Below are positions 8,732 to 17,549 of a DNA stretch of 55,831 bases, one piece after another. The stretch is from Microbacteriaceae bacterium. GTDB lineage: Bacteria; Actinomycetota; Actinomycetes; Actinomycetales; Microbacteriaceae. The DNA lies in assembly GCA_024645175.1 (NCBI GenBank), contig JAHEGB010000007.1:1-55831 (forward strand), written 5' to 3'. Under the pieces are notes generated by a model, which worked only from the letters and a program-made list of their open reading frames with translations, had not been told where the DNA came from and did not search any database. The position numbers were made by a program, and so were the translations under genes. Every line of letters begins with the position of its first letter. Within the stretch, counting starts at the first letter, position 1.

Positions 8732-9286
8732 ATGATTCCTACCGATGAGTCAACGTCGCCTGAAAATGACTACTCTCAGGACATGCTTTTTAGCGATGGT
8801 AGCCCGTCTGCTGACCCAAAGATTGGCTACCGGGGCATTTCTGCAGCGGCTGCAGCCGGAATTAGCTATCGCCAGCTCGACTACTGGGACAGAACCGGTC
8901 TAGTTCAACCGAGCGTTCGCGGTGCAGCCGGCTCAGGATCGCAAAGACTTTATGCATTCCGCGACATTCTGGTTCTAAAGCTCGTAAAGCGCCTTCTTGA
9001 CACCGGAGTGTCACTTCAGCAAATTCGAATTGCCGTGGAGCAGTTGCGAGCTGCGGGCATCAACGACCTAGCTCGAACCACTCTGATGTCTGACGGTGCC
9101 CGTGTTTACCTTTGCACCACCGAAGACGAGGTAATCGACTTGCTTGGGCGAGGCCAGGGTGTCTTTGGCATTGCCGTTGGCAAAGTGCTTCGCGAGGTCG
9201 AAGCAAGTTTGGTTCACATCAAGGCGAACCATATCGATGAGATTGACGAACTCTCAGCTCGTCGCGCCAGCCGAAAAGCCGTTTAG
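8732..9286 (+). CDS. MerR-family transcriptional regulator (Rv1830-like)
   Basis: A protein of about 184 residues with an acidic 30-residue N-terminus and a MerR helix-turn-helix: GISAAAAAGISYRQLDYWDR, then GLVQPSVRGAAGSGSQRLY and ILVLKLVKRLLDTGVSLQQI. Synteny points to Rv1830, a second MerR gene close to garA and Rv1828 in mycobacteria; the gcvH and Rv1829-type genes found there are missing here. The Shine-Dalgarno AAGGAGG (8721-8727) favours the ATG at 8732 over the GTG at 8729. The gene has its own 122-base leader with a candidate operator, and its stop overlaps the stop of the convergent ParA-like gene by three bases. Confidence 0.85.
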   Translation: MIPTDESTSPENDYSQDMLFSDGSPSADPKIGYRGISAAAAAGISYRQLDYWDRTGLVQPSVRGAAGSGSQRLYAFRDILVLKLVKRLLDTGVSLQQIRIAVEQLRAAGINDLARTTLMSDGARVYLCTTEDEVIDLLGRGQGVFGIAVGKVLREVEASLVHIKANHIDEIDELSARRASRKAV

Positions 9287-10365
9287 CGCTCTTCTTCAGG
9301 CTTCTCTATTTCAAGCTTGAAAGTCCAGTTTCCGGTTTGAGTAGAAACTTCTTCTTGTTTAGCAATCTGTTCGTCATCGCTCCAAGCTGGTGCTGACCAC
9401 GCTTCGGTGGCCACCTCAAGCTCTTCAATTGCCACAGGCTGAGATTCGTCTTCGACTACTTCGCCGAGTTCTTCGATAGCGGTCTCGATGGTGACCAACT
9501 CGGGGCCCTGCTTGCCGCGCTTGTGACGCCTAAAGAATTTGCGTTTCTCTTTTGGCTTTTCTTGAACCACTTCTTCGTTTGGCTCTTCGAACGAGTCGAG
9601 CGCGCGCTTGAGCAAATCGGTAAAGAAGTCTGCGATTTCTGCCGCGCCTTCGCCTGGCCAGGTGTGAATCGGGCGAGCCGCTCCTTGAGTTTGTTGCAGG
9701 TGAGCTCGCTCTTCCAGAAACTCTGGAATCAGAAGGCCAGGGAACATCTCGTTCAGTTCTTGAACTCTAAAGTCTTGTTCTTTCGAAGCTGGGCGATGGC
9801 GATTGATCAGAATTCCGAGTGGGCGAACTCGCTTAGTGATTGCCTCGCGAACCTCTTCTAGCGCACGGATGGCCCTGTCGGCAGCGACGACCGAGAAGAT
9901 GCCTGGCTCGGTTACAATCAACACGCGATCACTGGCAACCCATGCTGTGCGAGTTAGAGCATTGATTGATGGCGGAGTGTCGATGATGACGAGGTCATAC
10001 TGCTTCTCGATGGTGTGCAGTGCCTCTTCGAGTTTCCAGGTCTGTCGAACCGTTGGGTGAGGGGTGTCGTGGTGAATGCTGCGCGGGCTTCCGACTAGAA
10101 CGTCGACAGATCCGGTTGCCACCTTGCCCCAAGTTGAAGATACGATTGATGCAGACACGACGTTGTGTTTGGGGTTCTTGAGAACGCTAGCAACGGTGTT
10201 TTTGAATTCCCCTACGGCGCCTAAACCGGTGGTTGCGTCGCACTGAGGGTCGAGATCAACCACAAGGGTTTTGAGTCCTTGAGCGAACGCAGCTGACGCC
10301 AAACCAAGGGCAACCGTGGTCTTGCCAACGCCCCCCTTGAGGGAGCTAACGCTTAGAACATGCAC
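9283..10365 (-). CDS. ParA/MinD-like ATPase with acidic C-terminal tail
   Basis: A 360-residue P-loop ATPase. The deviant Walker A KGGVGKTT is at residues 10-17, VVDLDPQCDATTGLG follows, and VIIDTPPS is the Walker B region. The ParA domain ends near residue 245; the rest is charged, first basic (KRKFFRRHKRGK) and then Glu-rich, probably disordered. No parB or partner gene adjoins it, so the cargo is unknown. The GTG start has no Shine-Dalgarno sequence, but TAGCCT lies exactly six bases upstream, which suggests a leaderless transcript. It is divergent from pyruvate carboxylase with a 68-base gap. Confidence 0.85.
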   Translation of the reverse strand: MHVLSVSSLKGGVGKTTVALGLASAAFAQGLKTLVVDLDPQCDATTGLGAVGEFKNTVASVLKNPKHNVVSASIVSSTWGKVATGSVDVLVGSPRSIHHDTPHPTVRQTWKLEEALHTIEKQYDLVIIDTPPSINALTRTAWVASDRVLIVTEPGIFSVVAADRAIRALEEVREAITKRVRPLGILINRHRPASKEQDFRVQELNEMFPGLLIPEFLEERAHLQQTQGAARPIHTWPGEGAAEIADFFTDLLKRALDSFEEPNEEVVQEKPKEKRKFFRRHKRGKQGPELVTIETAIEELGEVVEDESQPVAIEELEVATEAWSAPAWSDDEQIAKQEEVSTQTGNWTFKLEIEKPEEER

Positions 10366-10371
10366 CTGAAT

Positions 10372-10377
10372 AGGCTA
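10372..10377 (-). promoter_or_regulatory. -10 element of a probable leaderless promoter (ParA-like gene)
   Basis: Reading the bottom strand, TAGCCT is followed by six bases and then the GTG start, so transcription would begin at or next to the start codon. No purine-rich ribosome site is present. TTTGGG lies 17 bases upstream as a weak -35. Confidence 0.5.
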
Positions 10378-10433
10378 CCTTTTTATTTCAAGGGCCCAAA
10401 ACCCACTGTTCGTAAATACGACCGAAGGAACCG

Positions 10434-13400
10434 ATGTTCAAGAAGATTTTGGTTGCCAACCGTGGCGAAATCGCCGTTCGCGCCTTTCGGGCAGCCTACG
10501 AACTCGGGGCAAAGACCGTCGCCGTCTTTCCTTATGAAGACCGAAACTCGACCCACAGGCTAAAGGCCGATGAGTCATACCAAATTGGCACCGTCGGTCA
10601 CCCGGTTCGCGCATATCTTGACGTTGCAGAAATCATACGTGTTGCTAAAGAGAGTGGCGCAGACGCGATTTATCCGGGATACGGATTCTTGTCTGAGAAT
10701 CCAGAACTTGCCGAAGCGGCAAAGAAAAACGGAATTACTTTTATTGGCCCAAGCTCTGACGTTCTTGAGATGGCCGGCAACAAAGTCACAGCGAAAGAGT
10801 CAGCGATTCGCGCTGGTGTTCCGGTGTTGAAGTCAACCCAATCTTCTGCGAATGTCGACGAACTTGTCGATCAGGCTGACGCGATTGGGTTTCCGATTTT
10901 CGTCAAGGCTGTCGCAGGTGGCGGTGGCCGTGGCATGCGTCGCGTTGCTGAGAAACAAGAACTGCGCGCTGCTTTGGTTGAAGCTTCTCGTGAAGCAGAG
11001 AGCGCCTTTGGCGATGCTCGCGTTTTCTTAGAGCAGGCCGTTCTGCGACCTCGCCACATCGAAGTTCAGATTCTTGCCGATACCCACGGAAATGTCGTTC
11101 ACCTGTTTGAGCGCGATTGCTCGGTGCAGCGCAGAAATCAAAAAGTCGTCGAGATTGCGCCGGCTCCGCTTATCGACGAAGAGCTTCGTCAAACTCTCTA
11201 TCGCGATGCCGTAGCGTTTGCGAAAGCCATTGGCTATCAAAATGCCGGAACCGTTGAGTTTCTAATTGACACCGTTGGGCCGAATGCTGGCAAGCACGTA
11301 TTCATTGAGATGAATCCGCGCATTCAAGTTGAGCACACCGTTTCTGAAGAGATCACCGACATTGACTTGGTTCAGAGTCAAATGCGAATTGCCTCTGGCG
11401 AAACTCTCGGTGACCTCGGCCTGACCCAAGAAACCATTCAAAGACACGGATTCGCAATTCAGTGCCGAATTACCACCGAAGACCCGGCAGCTAACTTCAG
11501 ACCTGACACTGGAAAGATCACGACTTACCGTTCTCCTGGCGGAGCGGGCATTCGCCTCGACGGCGGAACCGTGTCGACCGGGGCAGAGGTGAGTCCTCAC
11601 TTCGATTCACTTTTGGTCAAGCTGATCGCCAAGGGGCGCGACTTCAAGAGCGCAGTCAATCGCTCAGAGCGAGCTCTTGCCGAGTTCCGCATCCGTGGTG
11701 TGTCTACCAACATCGCCTTCTTACAGGCCGTTCTGGCCGACCCGACCTTTCAGGCCGGCGATCTGAGCACATCGTTTATCGACGAGCGCCCGCAGCTTTT
11801 CACGGCAGCACCTTCGCTCGACCGCGGAACCAAGATTCTGTCTTGGTTAGCCGATGTCACGGTGAACCAGCCGAACGGACCTCGCGCCGGCCACATTTCG
11901 CCATCGCAGAAGCTACCGAAACTTGATCTCACTGCCGATGCTCCGGCCGGTTCGCGTCAGCGACTAGCTCAGCTCGGCCCTGCCGGTTTCGCTGCAGATC
12001 TTCGCAAGCAGACGGCAATTGCAATCACTGACACAACTTTTAGAGATGCGCACCAGTCTTTGTTGGCTACGCGAATTCGCGGGCGCGACCTAATTCAGAT
12101 TGCTCCGTATGTTTCACGATTGACGCCACAGCTTTTCTCGGTCGAAGCCTGGGGTGGTGCAACCTATGACGTGGCACTGCGTTTCTTGGGTGAAGACCCT
12201 TGGGAGCGCCTCGAGTCGTTGCGCGCTGCGATGCCAAACCTCTGCATTCAAATGTTGCTTCGTGGACGAAACACGGTTGGTTACACGCCGTATCCGACTG
12301 AGGTAACTGAGGCATTCGTCAAAGAAGCGGCTGCAGCCGGTGTTGACATCTTCAGAATCTTCGACGCGCTAAACGACGTTGAACAAATGAAGCCCGCGAT
12401 TGATGCTGTGCTTGCAACCAAGACTGCGGTTGCTGAAGTTGCGCTTTGCTATACGGCAGACCTGCTCGACCCAAACGAAAAGCTATACACACTTGACTAC
12501 TACTTGAAGCTAGCTCGCCAGATTGTTGATGCCGGAGCGCACATTATCGCCATCAAGGATATGGCCGGCCTGCTTCGCCCAGCGGCAGCTACCAAGTTGG
12601 TCACCGCCCTGCGAGAGCAATTCGATCTTCCGGTTCACCTGCACACGCACGACACCGCCGGCGGGCAACTAGCAACGCTAATGGCTGCCATTAATGCCGG
12701 TGTCGACGCCGTCGACGTTGCAAGCGCACCTATGGCGGGAACAACCTCGCAGCCATCTGCCTCGGCTCTTGTGGCAGCGCTAGAGCACACCGACCGTGAC
12801 GCCGGCATCTCACTTGCTTCGGTTACTGCCCTCGAGCCATACTGGGAGGCCGTTCGCAGCGTCTACGCGCCGTTCGAATCTGGCTTGCCAGGCCCAACCG
12901 GCCGCGTATACAAGCACGAGATTCCGGGCGGTCAGCTATCAAACCTTCGACAGCAGGCAATCGCTCTTGGCCTTGGCGATCACTTCGAGAAGGTCGAAGA
13001 CATGTATGCGGCGGCAAACGCGATTCTAGGCAGGCCGACCAAGGTAACTCCATCATCAAAGGTGGTTGGCGATCTGGCGTTGCACCTGGTGGCAGTGAAC
13101 GCCGACCCAGCCGACTTTGCTGAAAACCCACAAAACTACGACGTGCCTGACTCGGTTGTCGGCTTTATGGCCGGCGAACTCGGTGACCTGCCGGGAGGCT
13201 GGCCAGAGCCTTTCAGAACCAAGGTGCTGCAGGGCAAGAACTTGAAGTTTGGCGTGACCCCGGTGTCAGCAGATGATCTAGAGGCAATTACCGCAGGCGA
13301 TGCAAAACTGCGCCGCTCGATCTTGAATCGTCTCTTGTTTGCCGGACCAACGGCTGAGTTCACCAAGTTCCGCGAGACCTATGGTCGTCTCGACCACATC

Positions 13401-13847
13401 GACACAGTTGATTACCTGTATGGTCTCGAACCAGGGGTAGAGCACGTTGTTGAGATAGCCAAAGGTGTTCAGCTCTATGTAGGTCTTGAGGCTATTGGCT
13501 CGCCAGATGCCAAGGGTTACAGAACTGTCATGGCGACGCTAAATGGACAGTTGCGACCAATCAACATTCGTGATCGAAAGATCGCTGTCGACATTGTTCA
13601 GGCAGAAAAGGCCGATGTCTCGAATCTTGGACACGTTGCCGCTCCATTTGCCGGCGTCGTGACTCTGCAGACCGTAGAGGGCGCACACGTTGAGGTCGGC
13701 CAGCCGGTGGCTACCATCGAGGCAATGAAGATGGAAGCCACTATTACCGCTAGCGTTTCGGGGCATGTTCGCAGATTGGCCATCTCTAAGACCCAAGCGG
13801 TTGATGCAGGCGATCTGATTGTCGTTGTAGAGGCCGACCAGGCTTAG
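10434..13847 (+). CDS. pyc: pyruvate carboxylase (biotin-dependent, single chain)
   Basis: This 1137-residue enzyme carboxylates pyruvate to oxaloacetate, refilling the citric acid cycle. Domains in order are biotin carboxylase (residues about 1-450, starting KILVANRGEIAVRAFRAAYE, with ATP-grasp motif AGGGGRGMR and FIEMNPRIQVEHTVSEE), carboxyltransferase TIM barrel (from about 530, TDTTFRDAHQSLLATR, with HLHTHDTAGG), the PYC/OADA region, and a C-terminal biotinyl domain in which EAMKMEAT places the biotinylated lysine at 1099. Length and order are those of alpha4-type pyruvate carboxylases. The Shine-Dalgarno GAAGGA is six bases before the ATG. No regulatory gene is coupled to it. Confidence 0.97.
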   Translation: MFKKILVANRGEIAVRAFRAAYELGAKTVAVFPYEDRNSTHRLKADESYQIGTVGHPVRAYLDVAEIIRVAKESGADAIYPGYGFLSENPELAEAAKKNGITFIGPSSDVLEMAGNKVTAKESAIRAGVPVLKSTQSSANVDELVDQADAIGFPIFVKAVAGGGGRGMRRVAEKQELRAALVEASREAESAFGDARVFLEQAVLRPRHIEVQILADTHGNVVHLFERDCSVQRRNQKVVEIAPAPLIDEELRQTLYRDAVAFAKAIGYQNAGTVEFLIDTVGPNAGKHVFIEMNPRIQVEHTVSEEITDIDLVQSQMRIASGETLGDLGLTQETIQRHGFAIQCRITTEDPAANFRPDTGKITTYRSPGGAGIRLDGGTVSTGAEVSPHFDSLLVKLIAKGRDFKSAVNRSERALAEFRIRGVSTNIAFLQAVLADPTFQAGDLSTSFIDERPQLFTAAPSLDRGTKILSWLADVTVNQPNGPRAGHISPSQKLPKLDLTADAPAGSRQRLAQLGPAGFAADLRKQTAIAITDTTFRDAHQSLLATRIRGRDLIQIAPYVSRLTPQLFSVEAWGGATYDVALRFLGEDPWERLESLRAAMPNLCIQMLLRGRNTVGYTPYPTEVTEAFVKEAAAAGVDIFRIFDALNDVEQMKPAIDAVLATKTAVAEVALCYTADLLDPNEKLYTLDYYLKLARQIVDAGAHIIAIKDMAGLLRPAAATKLVTALREQFDLPVHLHTHDTAGGQLATLMAAINAGVDAVDVASAPMAGTTSQPSASALVAALEHTDRDAGISLASVTALEPYWEAVRSVYAPFESGLPGPTGRVYKHEIPGGQLSNLRQQAIALGLGDHFEKVEDMYAAANAILGRPTKVTPSSKVVGDLALHLVAVNADPADFAENPQNYDVPDSVVGFMAGELGDLPGGWPEPFRTKVLQGKNLKFGVTPVSADDLEAITAGDAKLRRSILNRLLFAGPTAEFTKFRETYGRLDHIDTVDYLYGLEPGVEHVVEIAKGVQLYVGLEAIGSPDAKGYRTVMATLNGQLRPINIRDRKIAVDIVQAEKADVSNLGHVAAPFAGVVTLQTVEGAHVEVGQPVATIEAMKMEATITASVSGHVRRLAISKTQAVDAGDLIVVVEADQA

Positions 13848-13910
13848 ACCCTCGGCTAAACTAGACCGGATGTCGCGATAGCGAACATTTCTGGCATAGG
13901 AGCATTTGGT

Positions 13911-15146
13911 TTGGCAATTTGGGATAAGAAACCAGAAGACGACGATTTTCTGGCACCACGCCCAGCTGGTGCACAGTCAAACGAAGAGCAGCCAGTTCAA
14001 ACTCATGCGCTCGCGGAATTAGCTGTCGACTCTGGAATCATCGACATCACACCAAGCACGCAATCTATTGAGATTGTTACCGAAGACGAACGCGCTACTC
14101 GAATCGTGGTTCCAACCACCGAGCCGACAAGCGACACCGGGCCAATCTCTAGACGTTCAAACTACTCGCGCCGAGACTCATTGCGCGGTGAAGCCTTCGA
14201 TCAGCCTGAGCCTGCGGCAATGCTCACAGCGGACCGACTAATCGACACCAGCTCGAGAAACCGCCCAGCCCCTGAATCTGGCTTCAGAAAGTTCTTCTAC
14301 TACTTGACCTTGAAGACCGTGAATCTTGGCGATTCGCTCAAGGTTCGCGAGCGCAAGGCCCTAGATCTGAGAATCGGTGCTGCCCTTGATGGCGGCGCAA
14401 AATTTGTTCCGGTGCTCACCCGAAAGGGCGGTGTCGGTAAGACCACCGTGTCAACCCTGCTCGGCATGGCCTTGGCTCTATCGCGCGAAGACCGAGTAAT
14501 TGCCATCGACGCAAACCCTGACCGCGGCACCCTGGCAGAGCGAATTAGCAAGTCGACCAGATTCACCGTTCGTGACGTGGTCAACCGCGCCGCTGCAATC
14601 GACGGTTTCACCGACTTCTCAACCATGGTGTCTCGAGACGTGACTCGCCTCGATGTTCTTGCTTCTGACAGCGACCCGATGCTGTCTGAAGCTTTCAACG
14701 AGGGCGACTACAACGTGGTTGCCGACATGGCCGCTCGCTACTACTCAATCGTTCTAACCGACTGTGGAACAGGAATTGTTCACTCTGTAATGCGACCAAC
14801 ACTGCAGCGTGCAAATGGTTTAGTCATTGTTTCTGGTGGATCTGTCGACGAGGCAAGGCTTGCTTCTGAAACTCTTACCTGGCTCGAAGCAAACGGTTAT
14901 GGTGACTTGGTGCGCAACGCTGTTGTCGCATTGAACACAGCAACCCAAGCAACGCAGTTGGTGAAACTCGATGAGATTGAGCAGCACTTCAAGACTCGAG
15001 TTCGTGCAGTGGTCAAGATTCCTTATGACGACGCTCTTGCCGCTGGTTCGGTAATCAAGTTCACTGAACTCAAGAAGGGCACCCAGCAGGCCGCGCGCGA
15101 ACTCGCCGCTCTTGTTGTTGATGGTCTAAATAACCCACGCATTTAG
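13911..15146 (+). CDS. MinD/ParA-like ATPase with disordered N-terminus (EspI-like)
   Basis: A 411-residue protein whose first 140 residues are polar and low-complexity, followed by a P-loop ATPase domain with KGGVGKTT at about 171-178. The next motif reads AIDANPDRGTLAER, a variant resembling the ESX-associated EspI ATPases of mycobacteria rather than the DFDPQ form of true ParA proteins; VLTDCGTG is the Walker B region. No ESX or secretion gene is nearby, so the partner is unknown. The start is TTG 13911, supported by AGGAG at 13898-13902 with eight bases spacing. It is followed after two bases by the deformylase gene and probably shares its transcript. Confidence 0.8.
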   Translation: MAIWDKKPEDDDFLAPRPAGAQSNEEQPVQTHALAELAVDSGIIDITPSTQSIEIVTEDERATRIVVPTTEPTSDTGPISRRSNYSRRDSLRGEAFDQPEPAAMLTADRLIDTSSRNRPAPESGFRKFFYYLTLKTVNLGDSLKVRERKALDLRIGAALDGGAKFVPVLTRKGGVGKTTVSTLLGMALALSREDRVIAIDANPDRGTLAERISKSTRFTVRDVVNRAAAIDGFTDFSTMVSRDVTRLDVLASDSDPMLSEAFNEGDYNVVADMAARYYSIVLTDCGTGIVHSVMRPTLQRANGLVIVSGGSVDEARLASETLTWLEANGYGDLVRNAVVALNTATQATQLVKLDEIEQHFKTRVRAVVKIPYDDALAAGSVIKFTELKKGTQQAARELAALVVDGLNNPRI

Positions 15147-15148
15147 CA

Positions 15149-15649
15149 ATGACTGTCCGTGAAATTAGGTTGTTTGGCGACCCTGTTCTGAAATCGGCAT
15201 GCGAGCCGATTGTTGAATTCAATGAGCACACCGTCGCACTTGTCGCAGACCTAATCGACACAACAAAACTTCCGGGTCGCGCCGGAGTTGCAGCACCGCA
15301 AATTGGAGTTGCGCTTAGGGCTTTCAGCTATCACGTGAATGGTGTTGTTGGCTATTTACTAAACCCCGAGATCATTGAGCTTGGGGGAGAGAAGCGCTTG
15401 GTTGACGAGGGTTGCCTTTCTGTTCCCGGATTGTGGCACAAGACACCGCGCCATGAACGCGCAACTGCCAGAGGTTTCGATATCGGTGGCAACGTCGTTG
15501 AGGTTAGTGGGTCGGGTTTGCTTGCTCAGGCATTGCAGCACGAGTGCGACCATCTCGATGGAATTCTCTATCTCGATCGTTTAGAGACAGATGAACGAAA
15601 GTTGGCAATGCGAGCATTGCGCGATTCAGATTGGTTTATGAACCGCTAG
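15149..15649 (+). CDS. def: peptide deformylase
   Basis: A 166-residue metalloenzyme removing the formyl group from the N-terminal methionine of new proteins. All three family motifs are present: GVAAPQIG (residues 46-53), EGCLS (87-91, Cys89 a metal ligand) and HECDH (131-135, two His ligands and the catalytic Glu is replaced in spacing by HExxH form H-E-C-D-H). The ATG lies two bases after the upstream ATPase gene. The stop overlaps the 3' end of the convergent acyl-CoA synthetase by four bases. Confidence 0.95.
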   Translation: MTVREIRLFGDPVLKSACEPIVEFNEHTVALVADLIDTTKLPGRAGVAAPQIGVALRAFSYHVNGVVGYLLNPEIIELGGEKRLVDEGCLSVPGLWHKTPRHERATARGFDIGGNVVEVSGSGLLAQALQHECDHLDGILYLDRLETDERKLAMRALRDSDWFMNR

Positions 15650-17442
15650 TCGTTTGCTCCGTAGATTTCTTCTACAGCTGATGCAAAGTCTTTCATGACC
15701 ACGCTGCGCTTTAGTTTCAAGCTCGGAGTTAGGTGACCAGAAGCCTCGGTCAGTTCGCTGTCAATGATGACAAACTTTCTAATTGACTCTGCTCGAGAAA
15801 CCAGCTTGTTTGCCTCGTCGATTGCGTTCTGAATCGCTGCGACGACAACTGGCGACTTGGATGCCTGTGCAACCGTCATGGTGTTGTCGCCACCATGGTT
15901 TGCAAGCCAAATTGGGAGCATCTCTGAGTCAAGCGACACGATTGCGCCGATGAACGGCTTCGCGTCTCCAATGACAACAACCTGACCGATAAGCGGGTTA
16001 GCGCGAAGTGGGTCTTCGAGAACTGCCGGTGCAACGTTCTTTCCGCCAGCGGTAACAAGAAGCTCTTTCTTGCGGCCGGTGATTGCAAGCATGCCGTCTT
16101 CGTCGAGTTCACCGATGTCTCCGGTTGCGAACCAACCATCCTTGAGAACTTCGGCACTGGCCGCTTCGTTTCGCCAGTATCCACGCATGATGTTGTGGCC
16201 GCGCAGCCAAATTTCGCCATCGTCAGCAATGCGAACACCGGTGCCAGGAAGCGGAGTGCCGACCTTGCCGATCTTGATTGAGTTAGTGCGCGAAATGGTA
16301 GCCGGAGCGGTTGTCTCGGTAAGACCGTAACCCTCTAGAACTACGACTCCGAGAGCCCTGAAGAAGTGACCGAGTCTGGTGCCAAGTGGAGCGCCGCCAG
16401 AAATTGCGTACTTCAGGTGGCCACCCATGGCCGCACGAATCTTTTTGTAAACCAATTTGTCGAAGACAAAGTGCTGCAACTTTAGTTTGAAGCTAGGGCC
16501 GCCGTGATCAAGTGACTCTGACCAGGCAACTGCCACGTTCGCGGCTTTTCTGAAAATCTCGCCCTTGCCGCCGGCTTCGGCTTTTTGCTCGGCAGAGTTG
16601 TAAACCTTTTCAAAGACTCTAGGCACCGCGAGCAAGAACTCCGGTTTGAATGATTCGAGAGACTTTGCAACGTTTCGAGCGTCTGGTTGGTGAGTGACAC
16701 GGATTCCGCCGGCGATGCAGAGCACCTCGACGAAGCGAGCGAACACGTGGGCAAGTGGCAAAAAGAGAACTGTGCTGCGGCCTTCGATGATTACATCGTC
16801 AAGGTCGAGAATTGCATTCTTGCAAAGCTCCATGAATCCACGGTGAGTGAGTTCGCAACCCTTTGGTTTTCCGGTGGTTCCCGAAGTGTAAATAATCGTT
16901 GCGAGGTCGTGAATCTTCGCGATGGTTCTGCGCTGCTCAAGAACTTCGTTTGAAATGTCTTTTCCGCGCTTCTTGAGTTCAGTGAGGCAGTCTTGATCAA
17001 AACGCATCACGAGTCGAACTAGCGGAACGGCAGCCTTGATTTGTTCAAATCGTTCCGTGTGCTCTTCGTTTTCTGCGATTAGTGCCACTGAGTCGCTGTT
17101 TGAAAGAATCCATTCCATCTGTGCAGCTGAAGAAGTTTCATAAACCGGAACCGAAACGGCCCCTGCAAACCAGATTGCAAAGTCCATGACCGTCCACTCG
17201 TATCGAGTGCGACTCATGATTGCGACCGCTTGGCTCTGCTGAATGCCGCTTGCAATAAGACCTTTTGCAACCTGCTGCACTTCTGCGAGAAAGTCAACCG
17301 CGCTGATTGATGAATAACCAGATTCGGTTTCTTGGGCAAAGAGAGTGAGCGATGGGGTCTTTTTTGCTCGATCAACCAAGAGGTCTGTGATGTTCGAGTT
17401 TTCAGACGAGACAACTAGAGGGGGGAGCTCAAAGGTCCGCAT
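15646..17442 (-). CDS. fadD15: long-chain fatty acid-CoA ligase (AMP-forming, FadD15-like)
   Basis: A 598-residue adenylate-forming enzyme that activates long-chain fatty acids to acyl-CoA. The AMP-binding motif YTSGTTGKPKGCELTH is present, with GYGLTETTAP, the TGDIG motif, and the hinge region GRKKELLVTAGGKNVAP typical of the bacterial ACSL group. Its position near plsC and aroG matches FadD15 (Rv2187) of M. tuberculosis. The ATG has a strong Shine-Dalgarno AAGGAGG on the bottom strand. An inverted repeat (17462-17481) lies just upstream and may be its operator. It is divergent from the glucokinase gene. Confidence 0.92.
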   Translation of the reverse strand: MRTFELPPLVVSSENSNITDLLVDRAKKTPSLTLFAQETESGYSSISAVDFLAEVQQVAKGLIASGIQQSQAVAIMSRTRYEWTVMDFAIWFAGAVSVPVYETSSAAQMEWILSNSDSVALIAENEEHTERFEQIKAAVPLVRLVMRFDQDCLTELKKRGKDISNEVLEQRRTIAKIHDLATIIYTSGTTGKPKGCELTHRGFMELCKNAILDLDDVIIEGRSTVLFLPLAHVFARFVEVLCIAGGIRVTHQPDARNVAKSLESFKPEFLLAVPRVFEKVYNSAEQKAEAGGKGEIFRKAANVAVAWSESLDHGGPSFKLKLQHFVFDKLVYKKIRAAMGGHLKYAISGGAPLGTRLGHFFRALGVVVLEGYGLTETTAPATISRTNSIKIGKVGTPLPGTGVRIADDGEIWLRGHNIMRGYWRNEAASAEVLKDGWFATGDIGELDEDGMLAITGRKKELLVTAGGKNVAPAVLEDPLRANPLIGQVVVIGDAKPFIGAIVSLDSEMLPIWLANHGGDNTMTVAQASKSPVVVAAIQNAIDEANKLVSRAESIRKFVIIDSELTEASGHLTPSLKLKRSVVMKDFASAVEEIYGAND

Positions 17443-17461
17443 TGGTCCTCCTTGACTAAAT

Positions 17462-17481
17462 GGTTAGGCACAACTCTAACC
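17462..17481. promoter_or_regulatory. inverted repeat GGTTAG-N8-CTAACC between acyl-CoA ligase and glucokinase
   Basis: Perfect six-base arms GGTTAG and CTAACC are separated by eight bases, forming a 20-base palindromic site 19 bases upstream of the acyl-CoA ligase ATG and 68 bases upstream of the glucokinase ATG. The size and symmetry fit a dimeric repressor such as a TetR-family fatty acid regulator. No regulator gene adjoins it. The role is inference. Confidence 0.35.
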
Positions 17482-17549
17482 GTTATTTTTAGGCCAAACG
17501 ACCGCTGATACAGGGCTAAAATGGCTAAATTGACGAAAGGGATGGCTCG

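Noticed and set aside
17462-17490. GGTTAG/CTAACC inverted repeat followed by TTATTTTT read as a terminator
   Set aside because: No gene on the top strand ends here; both neighbours start from this gap, so an operator is more plausible.
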